From Xenopus tropicalis (taxonomy: Eukaryota; Chordata; Amphibia; Anura; Pipidae): a stretch of DNA of 64,000 nt. Both the position numbers and the translations under genes were made by a program. Below, piece by piece: positions 21,651-35,021 of this stretch (its first letter is position 1; each line of letters opens with the position of its first letter). The stretch spans positions 83,229,410 through 83,293,409 of the forward strand of contig NC_030683.2 of assembly GCF_000004195.4 (NCBI RefSeq), read 5' to 3'. A model generated the notes under the pieces. The model was not told the DNA's origin. It worked only from the letters and a program-made list of their open reading frames with translations, and searched no databases.

Positions 21651-24600
21651 CTTGGCCTTGTTAATGGGTGTGAGCTCCATTCAGACTCACCGCTCAAGAG
21701 GAGAAGGACCTTCCAGCGTCTCGCGTTTTTTTTATCATTTTGGTTTTGGAGCGGATGGAGGAGCAGGGGACCCATCTGGTTTCAAGTGAATGCCCCACAA
21801 CACTGTCTGCTTTTATTGTTTGCCACTTTCCTTTCATGGGATAAACAAGAGCTTGAAATGTTCGTTTTTATTTTGTGGATGTGGGTGGGGGGGTGCAAGA
21901 AAAATACGAATTACAGGCTCGTCAGTGCCGGGGGATGCTGTGTCTGTGTGCAGAGTACCTCTGTGTAGAGCCGTTTGCTGCAGACTCCTCCTCCACTGAT
22001 GAGGCATATTATCATCTGCAGACAATTTGGTGCCTTGCTTGTCTATTTTTTTCACACTTTCCTGAGAAGTTTTGTTTCCAGGCTAACTTTCATGCCGCTT
22101 CCTGCCAGGGTCAGTCCTTCAGCCAGCCTTGTGCTTATGTTTGTTGGGGCTTCTGTATTTTTCATATGAAATCACTTCTGTCTAGAGAAACTCTTCTTTC
22201 TGTCCTGGTGTAACTTTCTGATGGAGTCACAAGTCATTAACTCTCATGCTATGTTTTGGGGCCACTGCTGTATGTCCATATCATGTTATTCGGTCTGTCC
22301 CTGCTGGTCTGTGTGTGTCATTTGCTTTTGGGGTGCAACTTGACTTTCTTTCCCAAATAGTCCTCTCTCATTGAAATCACTTCTCTCTATACTCATAGCA
22401 CATCCTACTTAGGGTATTTTTCTCTTCATCTCCTCTCTTCCTCCTGTGATGAGGGCATATGTCTGTTTCTGCTGTCTGTCCATATTATGTAAATACCCTT
22501 TGGGTGGCTCTTGGGTGTTTGAAAATTGATGTATTTGTCCATGTTTTATACGTTCTGCCATTCCTTATATTAGGAAATATTTATATATTTCTTGTGGCTC
22601 TGCCATCTCCCTTGTCACTTTTCCTCATTTGCCAGCCATCTGTTTTTTTGCCTGTCCCCTTACGGATGTTAGGCCTGTAATGAAGAGAAGATGCTCTGTT
22701 CTTCTCTGCGAAGCGAATAATCGATCACTTTCTTTATTAAGTGAAGAGACCTGGGATGAGAGACTTCTGAAAACGATTGCTTCGTAAGCGTGAGGAAGCT
22801 CCCACACCTCTCCCACCACCGCCTTGGATAGTCGGTGGGAATACAAGTGGACGTGCCTTTTTATTCACTAATGAACAAGCTGGAGGAAGAGGAGGGAAGA
22901 ACATGGGAAATGTTTTGCTCTGATAAATTCTAAAACACTATCAGCTTTTACTGACTGCCTCTTTCTCCCGCTACCTCTTGTTTAATCCCCCTCTCAAACC
23001 CTTCATTTTTTTCACCCTCTCTCTGTTCATTGTCTTGGTACAGGGTGCTGATGCTGTAGCTTTTCCTACGATAGAGCATCACTTCTTTCAGTGGATGTTT
23101 GTTTCCAGTGCCCTTCTGTTTCATAATCACAGCATTAAAGGTGCAGTTCCACTTAATGCTAAAACCTTTAGTCCTCCATTTGAGCCCCTACTAAACGCAG
23201 TCTGTATTATATATTCTGTAATATTATTGTGTTGTCTGGAGGGTTCAGTCCAAATTTGTTATACTGTAAAAAAAAAAAAAAAAAAAAAAAAGAGAAATGT
23301 CATTGCTGCTATAGAAGGTGTTAGCAGGGTAAGTGTGTTGCTTATTGTTGCTCCCATTGTATATTGCTGAGTAGAACTGCACCTGTACTCTGTCTTAAAG
23401 ATCTAACATTTAGGTGGGTTCTTTAAAGATGCCCACCAAATTTGTTTAGTATTTTTGTTGCTTATGTGTAAATGAAGACAGCAGAAAAGTTGTTATATGG
23501 GTGAGTGACCAAAGTCTTAGGTAGCATTATTCAGATATATTTTTTAATTGCTTGTGTGTGCCGGCAATAATCGGAGTACACGCAGCTCCATAGTTTTATC
23601 CTCCCCTTCCATACCATAATTTTGTATGGTAGTCTTGAAATGAAACATGGTGGTTTTGAATATAGCTTTCATGAAGATAATTGCCTTCATCTGTAGACTG
23701 GGATACCAAGCACATTACTGTAGTACTGTATAAATGTAGACAGAAGGAAACCTAAGGTATTGCTAGGACACACAGAAATATCACAGTTTTGAGTTGCATA
23801 TCTGAGATCCTGATGACTACATTGTAGACCATATATCTATGTGCATATATAGAGAGAAAAGACATATATTTATATAGAACCTTGACTACATAACAGTCAC
23901 TACCTTTAGCAACCATCTTCTGGAGATTAGAATAATATCAGACAGTCCCTCCCTGCAATTTTTCGGTTATTGTATATGAGTATTTGAATCATGATTTCTG
24001 CAATGGAATTTTTAATTTATCTTGTTTATATAGGTGAACAACTGTTTTTAATCTTACAACCCAGCCAGCCTGCTACACAGTTTATAAAGCAATGTGCTGC
24101 TGATTTTTATCTGATAATTCTTCAGATTTCAGAGATTTGGGTCTTATTTGCTTTAGCGGAGAAATCTTTTACTTCTTTTTACCAAGAACGCAAAGAGCAA
24201 TCTGAGGGTAAAGCATATATAAAAATCCTAAATTCTATAGGCCTCATAGGTGTAATGGATTCTTCCATCAGTCCAGTATAGAGGAAGTGAGATTGTCCAA
24301 AAGGTCTGAGTTGTTCAAATGAGAAATATTTCCTTGATTAACTTGTTTTTCTGTGAAAACACTGACGTTTTTTCGTGCCATGTTTGCTTCAGCAAACTGT
24401 TTTATTACCCTAATGAAATAATATATTTTAATGGGCTGTATTGTGGGCAGTAACATGGACTTATTTTTTAGGTCATCATTTGCAGACTATTAGTAACGCA
24501 TGAAAGTTTGGAGGGTTTTTTTTAAATCTTTTTTTTTGGGGGGGTAATGGGAATGTTCTAAATGCCATGATGTTTCTTCTGCATAGAGTGTTTTGATTGA

Positions 24601-25300
24601 ATATACCTGGACGCCTCCTCCTCTCTGACTCCATTTAGCTTTCTGACCCCTTCCTTCCTCTGCTCCCATATCATGATATCACAGGGATTACTCTTGGATT
24701 CATGATGCTTCAAAATCAGCCTTTTTGTAGATTTCTTATTGCTAAGCCTTAAAGTGCTTTAACCAGCGGCCATCTTTAATGCACACAAAGGTAATTTATA
24801 GAGTGAGATAATGTGATATTGAAGATGGGAGTGAGGGGAAGGTTTTATAAAGGTTATTCTCCATACAGGTCAGTTTAGGGTGGATTGTTAAGTCTCTTTG
24901 GAACTAGATATTTTATCCTGTGTATGCTCTTGTGTTACACCTCTTGGTGGCTCCTGTTTTGTTTATTGTGAACGCCTGTTTTTGCTTCTGCTTGTCTCAG
25001 GTCCCTGTGTTCCCACCCTTGTCTGTTCTGTCTCAGGTAGGCTGCTAAACTTTAGCCCCCACATTGGAAACTGAAACAAAAACAACCACACTATGGATAG
25101 ATAATGATTTTTTTTTCTCCTTTATTTCCTTTTGGTCATTTTGATTTTTTTTTTTAAATATTTTTTGTAATTTTTTTTTTATTTTGCTTTTAGTTGTATT
25201 ATTTCTGTATTTTTTTTAATATACGGTACACTGTTCGAAATGTATTGTTGAGTATTACTTTGTAAGAAAATGAAAATAAAATCTAAAATTATTTAATGCT
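21651..25300 (+). other. cadm1: cadm1 3' untranslated region
   Basis: About 3.6 kb of non-coding sequence follows the stop codon and contains no recognised transposon. It is T-rich, with several long T runs near its end (25100-25240). This agrees with the long 3' UTR of vertebrate CADM1, a known target of several microRNAs. An A24 run lies at 23268-23291. Small ORFs in it (for example 22978-23370) have no coding character. The 3' end is placed just after the AATAAA at 25275 by inference. Confidence 0.75.
25275..25280 (+). promoter_or_regulatory. cadm1: Polyadenylation signal of cadm1
   Basis: A canonical AATAAA sits in an A-rich stretch after a T-rich block, at the expected distal end of the cadm1 3' UTR. 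Cleavage would fall about 10-30 bp downstream. Earlier alternative signals may exist in the UTR. Confidence 0.6.
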
Positions 25301-26837
25301 TTTCTCTTGAAAATGAAAATCTAGCTGAAATGATACAATGAAATGTTAAAAACATTGGTATAACCTGCTCTGTGCATTTCTGATACTAGAAAGATCTTAG
25401 CGCTAAGAGACCAGAACCCCAGCCTGGCAGTATGCTGAGGAACATCTAACATTATTCGATAAATGTATGAACCATAAATTAGGGAATGGGATTGGCGATT
25501 TTACATTTGTGCCAATTTCTTTGTACAAATGTACAAATAAATTGGTTTCATAGTGTTTTTCACAATATGCAAAGAAAATGATTTTCTGAATTTGCAGAAA
25601 AGAGACAATTTTAATTGGGTATTGTAATTAAACATTTCAGCGCCATAGATTTCATTTTTATTTATTTCACTATTCAAACTACCAACTAAAGCAGATGCTG
25701 GAGATGGGACAAATTCCATTTCTGGAAAATCACATCACACCAAAAAGTAGCAGCAATGTAGTCACAATCTGTTCATAAAACAACCAGGTTGAATGTAAAA
25801 GGAAAACAATAAAATAATAATAATAAATCCTACCATAGCCTTACATTCCAAAACCATTCTAAAGGTATTATGTGGTTTTTCCCCAAGGCGGACAGTGTTT
25901 ATGATAGATGTAATGAATGGTGCCCAGGCATATATCAATCTTATAGTAGCTTTTGTATTGTAGTTTGCCTTTAAAGCAACATTAACCTTTCCTAAAACTA
26001 AACCATTTGTGCCCTTTCACTCTGAGTCATGAGGTTGGTTATAGGTGCCAAGAGGATTCTTCAGAGAGATTTATCCTTACTAGCGTTGCGTCATTCACGT
26101 GAGATTACAGTGCCACTTTTGCTTACTAATATTACACTGTAATCGAAAATGTGTTTGGGGATACAAGAACTACGTCTAATGTCTCCAGGGAGGATTGCAA
26201 GAACAAAAAGAGAAGTAATAGGTTCCACTTGCATGAAAGGGCTTTTAAAAATGCAAAAATACTTGGCAATGGCAGAAAATGTAATTTGAAGCAACATTTT
26301 TATATTATTAATGCATATTTGAAAATTCTTTGTAAATGTAACAGCCATAGAAACCGGTGTCTGTCCCATTTTTTTTATTTAAACAATGTAGCAAGGCTGA
26401 CCTAAGAAAACAGCTGGGCTTTAACATTCTTGGCCTATATTTAAGATTCTGATATGCACACAGAGTTTAACTGTCAATTCAAACCAAACTGGCAGCTTGA
26501 CAGCATATTTGCCCTATCAAACAGCTGATCCAGTAGATATCTGGATGAAAATCAGATAGATATCTATCGGACAGGTTTGAAAATCTTGTTGGGGCCAGGA
26601 TGGCATTGGCTCGTTGATACAGTGCTCTACTGATGGCCAGCATAGGTGCCAATTATATGGTAATTTGCCCAAAGGGTAAAATATTTAGATCAGCACAACA
26701 TCTGCCATGTCAATGTGGCTATAATGAGCAGGTATAAAGCCACCTTAAGGCTACATTAGACTTTTGCAGAACTAAAACTGTAGGAATAAAGCCAGTATAG
26801 TCCTACAAGCAGAATGTATATTGCCGTTTCTGTCATA
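25301..26837. other. Intergenic sequence after cadm1
   Basis: Mostly unique. About 26500-26750 looks like a worn MITE (CAGATAGATATCTATCGGAC and GGTATAAAGCCACCTTAAGG). No gene is seen. Confidence 0.4.
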
Positions 26838-28434
26838 CAGTGGCTTGCAAAAGTATTCGGGCCCCTTGAACTTTTCCACATTTTGTCACATTACGGCCAC
26901 AAACATGAATCAATTTTATTGGAATTCCACATGAAAGACCAATACAAAGTGGTGTACACGTGAGAAGTGGAACGAAAATAATACATGATTCCAAACATTT
27001 TTACAAATACATAACTGCAAAGTGGGGTGTGCGTAATTATTCAGCCCCCTGAGTCAATACTTTGTAGAACCACCTTTTGCTGCAATTACAGCTGCCAGTC
27101 TTTTAGGGTATGTCTCTACCAGCTTTGCACATCTAGAGACTGAAATCCATTCTTCTTCGCAAAACAGCTCCAGCTCAGTCAGATTAGATGGACAGCGTTT
27201 GTGAACAGCAGTTTTCAGATCTTGCCACAGATTCTCGATTGGATTTAGATCTGGACTTTGACTGGGCCATTCTAACACATGGATATGTTTTGTTTTAAAC
27301 CATTCCATTGTTGCCCTGGCTTTATGTTTAGGGTCGTTGTCCTGCTGGAAGGTGAACCTCCGCCCCAGTCTCAAGTCTTTTGCAGACTCCAAGAGGTTTT
27401 CTCCCAAGATTGCCCTGTATTTGGCTCCATCCATCTTCCCATCAACTCTGACCAGCTTCCCTGTCCCTGCTGAAGAGAAGCACCCCCAGAGCATGATGCT
27501 GCCACCACCATATTTGACCGTGGGGATGGTGTGTTCAGAGTAATGTGCAGTGTTAGTTTTCCGCCACACATGGTGTTTTTGCATTTTGGCCATAAAATTC
27601 CATTTTGGTCTCATCTGACCAGAGCACCTTCTTCCACATGTTTGCTGTGTCCCCCACATGGCTTGTGGCAAACTGCAAACGGGACTTCTTATGGTTTTCT
27701 GTTAACAATGGCTTTCTTCTTGCCACTCTTCCATAAAGGCCAACTTTGTGCAGTGCACGACTAATAGCTGTCACATGGACAGATTCCCCCACCTGAGCTG
27801 TAGATCTCTGCAGCTCGTCCAGAGTCACCATGGGCCTCTTGGCTGCATTTCTGATCAGCACTCTCCTTGTTCGGCCTGTGAGTTTAGGGGGACAGCCTTG
27901 TCTTGGTAGGTTTACGTTTGTGCCATACTCCTTCAATTACTGAATGATCGGTTGAACAGTGCTCCGTGGGATGTTCAAGGCTTTGGAAATCTTTTTGTAA
28001 CCTAAGCCTGCTTTAAATTTCTCAATAACTTTATCCCTGACCTGTCTGGTGTGTTCTTTGGACTTCATGGTGTTGTTGTCCCAATATTCTCTTAGACAAC
28101 CTCTGAGGCCATCACAGAGCAGCTGTATTTGTACTGACATTAGATTACACACAGGTGCACTCTATTTAGTCATTAGCACTCATCAGGCAATGTCTATGGG
28201 CAACTGACTGCACTCAGACCAAAGGGGGCTGAATAATTACGCACACCCCACTTTGCAGTTATTTATTTGTAAAAAATGTTTGGAATCATGTATGATTTTC
28301 GTTCCACTTCTCACATGTACACCACTTTGTATTGGTCTTTCACGTGGAATTCCAATAAAATTGATTCATGTTTGGCTGTAATGTGACAAAATGTGGAAAA
28401 GTTCAAGGGGGCCGAATACTTTTGCAAGCCACTG
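26838..28434 (-). mobile_element. Complete Tc1/mariner transposon
   Basis: The element is 1597 bp with TA on both sides (26836-26837 and 28435-28436). Its terminal inverted repeats are about 212 bp each (26838-27050 and 28223-28434), starting CAGTGGCTTGCAAAAGTATT and differing at scattered positions only. A single transposase gene lies on the minus strand between them. Long inverted repeats, TA duplication and a DD34E transposase place it in the Tc1 group. Confidence 0.95.
27054..28068 (-). pseudogene. Tc1-type transposase, broken
   Basis: The gene starts at ATG 28066-28068 (MKSKEHTRQ) and ends with GGSTKY and a stop at 27054. The N-terminal part is the paired-like helix-turn-helix DNA-binding region (VIEKFKAGLGYKKISKALN, then a second helix-turn-helix). 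The catalytic core keeps all three acidic residues: D in VLWSDETK, D in [10 protein letters not shown], and E in [13 protein letters not shown], with the 34-residue spacing of DD34E enzymes. Two lesions are visible: an in-frame TAA at 27937-27939 soon after PIIQ, and a one-base frameshift near 27575-27590 in the FYGQNAK region. It would make no working enzyme as it stands. The mild damage implies a fairly recent insertion. Confidence 0.92.
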
Positions 28435-31400
28435 TATGTACCATATATGTAAGTTGAGAGATACCAATGAATGAATGGAACTGTTTGCTGTGCACATGTT
28501 AGTTGTATAATAGTTGTTAGTGCAGATCACATATCTAACAGCACCTGGTACATACAGCAAAAAAAGTGTTGTAGTAGTAGTCGCAGCACACAAAGGTCAC
28601 ACTGTGTGTAAGGAATAGGCAAATACAAATACCCTGGATGGGTGACTGCAAAGACAAATGCTCTTGGTTGAAATAATTTCACTACTTATGCATCAGTGAT
28701 GCAGGCTGAGGAGAAATGAGAACTTGTGTAGACTTGTGATACTGACAAATGCTACTTAAAACCTTATGCAGAGTGTGTCCCATGAGCATACTGCATTCCA
28801 GCCATTCTTTTACTTGGGTTTGCACATTATATCTGTTACCTAAGCAAAGGTCTCCTATATTTCAGGATACCGTAAATGACCATATCCTTGAGGTGAAAAA
28901 TTCACTATGGCTGTTGGGGATCAATAACTAACCTGAAGGGAGCCACAATCACATCTTATTGACATGTCTGCTGATCAATCTGACCAGTGTAATTTTGCCA
29001 TCCTTGTGTGAGACCAAACTACATACATTCCCAAAAGATTTGTGTAGGCTAAAACAATGATTTGTATGGGTTAATTTTTACTGTGCTGCAACTGATATCT
29101 GCAAGCCTTCTGATGGTTGGATTTCTTCTAACCACAAATAAAATGCATTATTTTTAACATGACTGCAGTGAATAGGAATTGTGCTGAATGCGCTTTTTGC
29201 ATATAATAAATAAATTATATATAATATATATATATTTATTTATTTTGTTTCTTAAGATAAATAGGGCAACTTAGCTACCTTGCAAGAACCAAACATGGAG
29301 TAGCCTATTAGATAACCAGTATAGTCTTTGTTCTTGGAGTTGGAAGCTTTAGGCTAATGCCCTATGGAGCATGTTAGTCACCCGTAACAGATCTCTATTG
29401 TGGGCAACTAACAGCTCCAAAATGACTTTCCATCAGCAACAATAGGAGTTGCCGGTGGAAAGGCCTTCCCATCACTTCGGTTTTGCAGTCACGCAAAGTT
29501 GCCTGCAGCAGGAACCTTTATGCCCATGTCTGATTTCTGTGTAATATAATGAAGCAAAGCTGGCATAATAATCACTGTATGTAAGATAACTGTAAAATGG
29601 CTGACAGTGCTGATAATCTGCTTTGGTAAATGATCTTGCATTTGCAATTAAGCTTTTAAACCTGTGACAAAACCCCACCTCTTAGTATGTATTATTCCCT
29701 ATGAAACTTTTACGGAAGTTATATTATACATCTGGATTTAGCTCCTGAATAGGATGCCTTGAGAGGTATTGGACCATTCCCCCTGTTGTTCTGCTCCACT
29801 CCAAGGTAACATGGAAGAATTCAGTGGTTTTGTCTGATGGTGATTTGCTACATGTTCTATTCAGCATCTTTTCTTACTAAAGCATTTAAGCAATGTTGTA
29901 TTTGTGAGAGTATTCCAATACTATTGTGACAAGCCCCCAAGCTCCACATATGAGAGTTTGCAATTATGATTCACTGGCAAATTAAAAAAAGCAAGGCCAG
30001 TAGCCTTCCTATAATTATATAACAGACATTAATCAACTGCAGTATGTAATTCTTGGATGTTGTTTGTTTCATAGAGGTCAATTCTGTGCTGTCAAACACC
30101 TTCTATCCTACAATACCCCCCCCCTCCCCCAATCTGATGCTGTATAATTAAGGGCAGTCTCAATTTAGTGGTCATTTGCACAAAGATTACATATTGCTCC
30201 CTGTACCTTGCCAGTAACCGCTCATCTTGGTGTAACGATGGCCACTTGAAGGGTGAGCAATCTCACAAAGAACACATTCACCCTCAGGCCAATGCTTTCT
30301 GATAATAGTAGAGCATCAAGATTTCACAAAAAGACCCTTTCAAACAGCGTGTGATGGGGAAATTGCCGAAAAGCTCCAGTGAGGTAGAGAGCTGAGCAGG
30401 AGCAGGAGGATCACAAGGAAAGCATACTCTGCCACATCCATTTGTGTCCAATTTCCATAAAGTGAAGTGTCTTTAATCTTGGCTGCTATGTTCCCTCTTT
30501 GCAGATTTATCTATTTTTCTGTCTAATCCACATCTTAAAACTGAAAGTGCCTTACATGGCAGCCATAAGATAAAGTGATTGTGGCGCTACAAGGCATTGA
30601 TTAACCATTTGTGTTTTAAAGGCTTAGAAGCATGCATTGCTGGAGGTAGAATAACAGATCTAGAGAAAGCTACTGAGAATAGTAATACAGCTTGCTGGTA
30701 CAGCTAACACTTAAACTATAAATACCTATTAGGCTCATATTATAAAGCAGCTGTACATTTGTTTTGGGTGGCTCGTTCTCCCAAAACTCTATTCTTATGC
30801 ACCCTACTAAACAGGATTGATGAGTTCAAGGCCTCAAGATTCTGAAAAGGATGCCGCCCGCGTCCCGGATAATATACTCAATGTACTGTACACTTTCACT
30901 TTTATTCACACATTTATTTATTTATGTCAGTGTGGCAACTTCCATCCCATCTCATCCTTTATAGCAGTGGATTAACCCTCTCTTCAGAGATCAGACTGTG
31001 GATTTTAGCTGAGATGAAGGACTGTCATTTGTGGTCCCGAATTGCAGTTATTTACTGGAACAGTTTCATACTATTTACTGAAATGCATTTCAAGCTGTTA
31101 AGGCTGGGAATTAGATGTAGATATGTAATATATCATTCCAAATGCAAATGTAAGGGATTTGTACATTAATTATAGCTTGCAATGTCCTAACTATACAGCT
31201 GTGGCCCTGCCATACACCGGAATAATGAAAAGGAAGTGCATTAGGAAGTACCTTAATACCTTTTTTCTTTTACCTCTATATATTTCTCCAGACATATAAA
31301 CCTAAAATATTCCAATATTTAAAATAGCCTGACCACATATTTAATTGATCTGCAAAGCAGAAAAAAATCAGACCTACAATATTTACCCCACCACATACAT

Positions 31401-32150
31401 ATAGGGACTAATTTACCAAGCAGCACTTAAGTGCATAATTCTCCATTTTCCTTGCCCACAACACAACTCTTGGCAGAATGCTAATTGCATAATGGGGCCA
31501 AATTAGTTCCCACTTTAGTAACTCGTGCTTACATTTTTCTTACTGCATGTGTATGTGAAGTATGTTACACTTGATCCAAGTCAGTAGCCAGTGTTGGGAA
31601 CCAGACACCCCAGGCCTGAAATTAAAATCTTTGGACACCTAAGTTGTTATTCAATTTGGTACTCTTCTGGTTTGTTTCCCCAAGTACAAACCTACGATTA
31701 GTGGCGCTTCTGCAGGCTGCTTCTACACATAAAACAGAATAACTGGAGTGAAATATTTTGGCACTTTTGCTGAATGAATGAATTTCTACCAGTACCAGTA
31801 ATGTTACCATATTACTGGAAAAATCAGGACCACTTCCCTTCTAACAAGTTACTTGTTTTAAATCACTGGAATCATCTCTGCCCTTCGGGATGGATTTCCT
31901 AGAAGTATATTTACATTTTCAAATGAACAAGTTATCCAACTCACAGTCACTGAGCTTTACCTTGTAAATCCCTGCTCCAGATGATGAATCCGTGCAAATT
32001 GTGGCGGGAAGAAGAATCAAGGTTCAGTTACTTCAGTAAACTGGAGCTCTGTATTTATGCAGAAATCTTCAAGGCCAACAACAGTCATGTACTGTATATT
32101 TTAGCTTTTCAGGCCCCTGTACCTGTTGCTGCTGTAGAAACAGTTTGGCA
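28435..32150. other. Intergenic, mostly unique sequence
   Basis: No gene recognised. It holds an AT run at about 29213-29243, a worn MITE at about 29352-29470, a C run at 30115-30129, and a low-repeat block at 30300-30640 that could be conserved non-coding DNA. Confidence 0.4.
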
Positions 32151-32151
32151 G

Positions 32152-32260
32152 AAGTGATGAGCGAATCTGTCCCTTTGAAAAGATTCATAAGTGGTGAAAA
32201 ATTGTCGAAACGCAGAAAATAACGAGTGGCAAAAAAAATTGTTTTTTTTTTTCCACTATT
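32152..32260. mobile_element. GTGATGAGCGAAT-family MITE fragment
   Basis: GAAGTGATGAGCGAATCTGT and CGAAACGCAGAAAATAACG match the better copy at 41761-42046. Only the left part is present. Confidence 0.6.
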
Positions 32261-32888
32261 TGCCAGACATGGGTGCACAATGAGAAGGGACAGCAAGGCC
32301 AACACTTGCTATTATGGTATTACGGTATCACATGAGTAGTCAGAGGAATTTTGTCTGATTGCAGAAATTGCTAGGAGGTAGAGTGTACAATTTTATGCAT
32401 GAGGAACTGACCAGGAGATTACATATGTTATAACAGCAGGCTCCAGCTGGGCAGGCTTCACTAATGTACTTCTGCCTAATAGCAAAGCACACAACAAAGG
32501 AGAAGAGCCTCTGAAAGACTTTGCACCATGGAAAAATTTAAGATACGTGACTTAATAAAGGTGGGAAAATAAGAACAAGAGTAATAAAAACATTTAAAAT
32601 GTGTATCTCATGTAAAAGATAAATAGAAAGTACTTTTAACGCATACATGGCAAAATGAAAGGGAATTTATATGTTGATAGAATCCACTTAGGCACGGAGG
32701 CCTAACACTGCGAGATTGATTAAATGTATAAGGCTACCTCATTTCCACTGCAAAGGGGCAATAGGGAGATCAGTTTATTTGTAGGGAGCTTCTATGGGAT
32801 TGCAACTAAATCTTAATTATTGGCAATAATTCATATTAATGTAACACTATTTTGGCTTAGATTAGGCCAACCCAGACTAGTAGTGTAT

Positions 32889-33765
32889 TGTAGAGCATGC
32901 GTTACATGCGACCCTTAATTCTTAGGCGGGGCCTCCGCTAGGTGGGAGAAACTGAATAGGAGCTGAGGGTGTAGTTGAACTACAACTTTCTGAGGTTGTG
33001 TGGTGCGGATGGTATAAATGGACACCAGAGAGGTTCTTATGGTGAAACTATAATACAAATTTTTTTGTCCAAGACAAAGCAGTGGTGAAATCAGGGTAAT
33101 CATATACTCACAAGCACAAGTAGTATAGATGGTACAATTGAAATACCCTCTGATGCAGAAGAGAGGGTATGCACCTTTTTATCCCACCTTGGTAGAGTCT
33201 GGGCGGGATACACACCTTTCAACCAGTACCCCTTTGGAGGTAGTCCAGGTAATAGGGACTCCTTCAGGTTGATAACCTCTAGTAGATTAGTCCTCCGGGT
33301 GAGTAGGATCAGGGGTTATCCTGCCTGTTTCTATCTCTATTCCCTGGCCCTGCACTGAGGCAACATTGCCGGATAGGAGACTACTCCTGGATCTAATCAC
33401 TCCTTTGGTGGGGCTAATGGCTGCCCTTTCTAGCTAGAGCTGACTATGCTCACTTTCCTAGAAAGTGCTATTATTAAATCTGCTGTGTTTGCTTGTCCTT
33501 GTTCATGAGGCCCTGTCCCCGACTTTCACTAGAGGTATAATGTCCTCTAGGGTACAATGGCTTCTGGGGCCTACAGTCTGCTCCCAGGCTCAGATGGAGC
33601 TCTGCTTGGGACACAGCATGCAGCCAAAAGAGGAAGCCACTCCTCCTTGCTAGACACTATATCAGTGTGCAAGGGGAGTGGTCAACCAGTTTAAACCTAT
33701 AAGGGATACAGTTACATAACTGAACCTGTAAAGCCATAGGGAACTTAACCCCATGGGTCCCTACA
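32889..33765. repeat. LTR-like block, unproven
   Basis: The block is bounded by TGTAG and CTACA, is less AT-rich than its surroundings, and contains TATAAATGG at about 33013. It lacks a clear target-site duplication and any polymerase or gag sequence. It could be a solo LTR or another old element. Confidence 0.3.
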
Positions 33766-33890
33766 TTAAGATACATTTTTGTCTTCTACGGAAACCAAAC
33801 AGACATATATATAACTTCACACAGACCAATTTTGTTACTATATACAGATGACAAGATCTTGAGCAAAGTGCAGACACACACAAAACTAAT

Positions 33891-33990
33891 GATGAGCGAA
33901 CCTGTCCCGTTTTGCTAAAAAACTTGCGAAATGTTGGAAAATTCATGATACGCGGAAAATGTCGTGTCAAAAAAAACTTGAGGCGTGGAA
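33891..33990. mobile_element. GTGATGAGCGAAT-family MITE fragment
   Basis: Begins TAATGATGAGCGAACCTGTC and includes GATACGCGGAAAATGTCG. It is cut off where the L1 fragment starts. Confidence 0.6.
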
Positions 33991-33992
33991 AC

Positions 33993-34780
33993 AAAACTCT
34001 CAGCTTATGCTGATGATATAATAATATAATAATTTGTAACGAACCCAGCAACCGCCATTCCGCATATAATAAACATTCTAGAACAATTTGGAACTATCCC
34101 AGGGTTTCATGCAAACTTAGACAAATATGAAATACTATGGTTGGGTGCTCCCCCAGATGACAATACTGAGAAGGCAGCAACAGGAAACCAAATTTAGGTG
34201 TGAAAATCCTGGCAGACATTAATAGGTTATGAACACTAAATATATCTGAAACTATAGACAGAATCATACTAGACTTTAAGAGCTGGAGAAGCCTACCCAA
34301 ATAGGAGGACTAAATCTTTTTAGCAATGACAGCCTTCCCAAGACTTTACCCATACTATTAACAACCACAGATATCACCCGAATTAATAAGAAGTTACAAT
34401 CTTTCACATGGAACAATAATAAAATATCCCTACTAAAATTAGCACAATCCAAAACCAATGGTGAACTTAACCCACCATTGGTCAAATACTAAAACCTAGA
34501 AAGTCACATACACATACTGTAGCTACAGATTGGGTTAACATAAATACCAACACATCCAGAGACCAACATTTTACTCATGTCCAATTTAATCATGTTCTTA
34601 TCATTTTTACAATGTACCTTGCCCTCAGAAATCCCACCACACTGCTGCACCACCCTTCTCATACATACAACGATCACAGATTGCCAAAGAAAGCAAACAA
34701 AACTGTTTGGCACTTAGAGCAGAACTTATACATTTCCAGAGCAACAAACAAAATACGGACTCTCTAACAACTATATCTTT
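33993..34780 (+). mobile_element. L1-type LINE ORF2 fragment
   Basis: Read forward, with shifts and stops, the sequence gives the reverse-transcriptase catalytic region AYADDII, then ILEQFGTIPGFHANLDKYEI and LWLGAPPDD. It later gives pieces of the ORF2 C-terminal part (AQSKTNGELNPPLVKY). This is the fingerprint order of amphibian L1/Tx1-like elements. Both ends are truncated. Confidence 0.8.
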
Positions 34781-34794
34781 GTGAATCTACAGAC

Positions 34795-35016
34795 AAAAAG
34801 CTAAAAGCAGCAGGGTGCGTGCGTGCGTACGTACGTACGTACGCACGGGGCACAACCAATCAAATTCTCCGCTGGCCACCAATGACGGCGGCCCTGGCCC
34901 TCGCCGGACATATGAGGAAGCAAGCTGCAGTACCCGGCGTATAAGACGACCCCCGACTTTGGCACAGATATTTTTGGGGTAAAAAAGTCGTCTTATACGC
35001 CGGAAAATACGGTATA
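34795..35016. mobile_element. MITE with GTATAAGACGAC ends
   Basis: The inner inverted arms GGCGTATAAGACGACCCCCG (from about 34936) and GTCGTCTTATACGCCGG (to about 35003) are separated by about 30 bp. The motif AATACGGTA after the arm is common to this widespread type of repeat. An (ACGT)n-like run lies at 34816-34848. Confidence 0.5.
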
Positions 35017-35021
35017 CGGTG

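Noticed and set aside
27279..27764. Forward ORFs across the Tc1 element
   Set aside because: Antisense shadows of the transposase gene.
32889..33765. Complete LTR retrotransposon
   Set aside because: TG..CA-like borders exist, but no target duplication, primer site or polymerase sequence was found. It is kept only as an LTR-like block.
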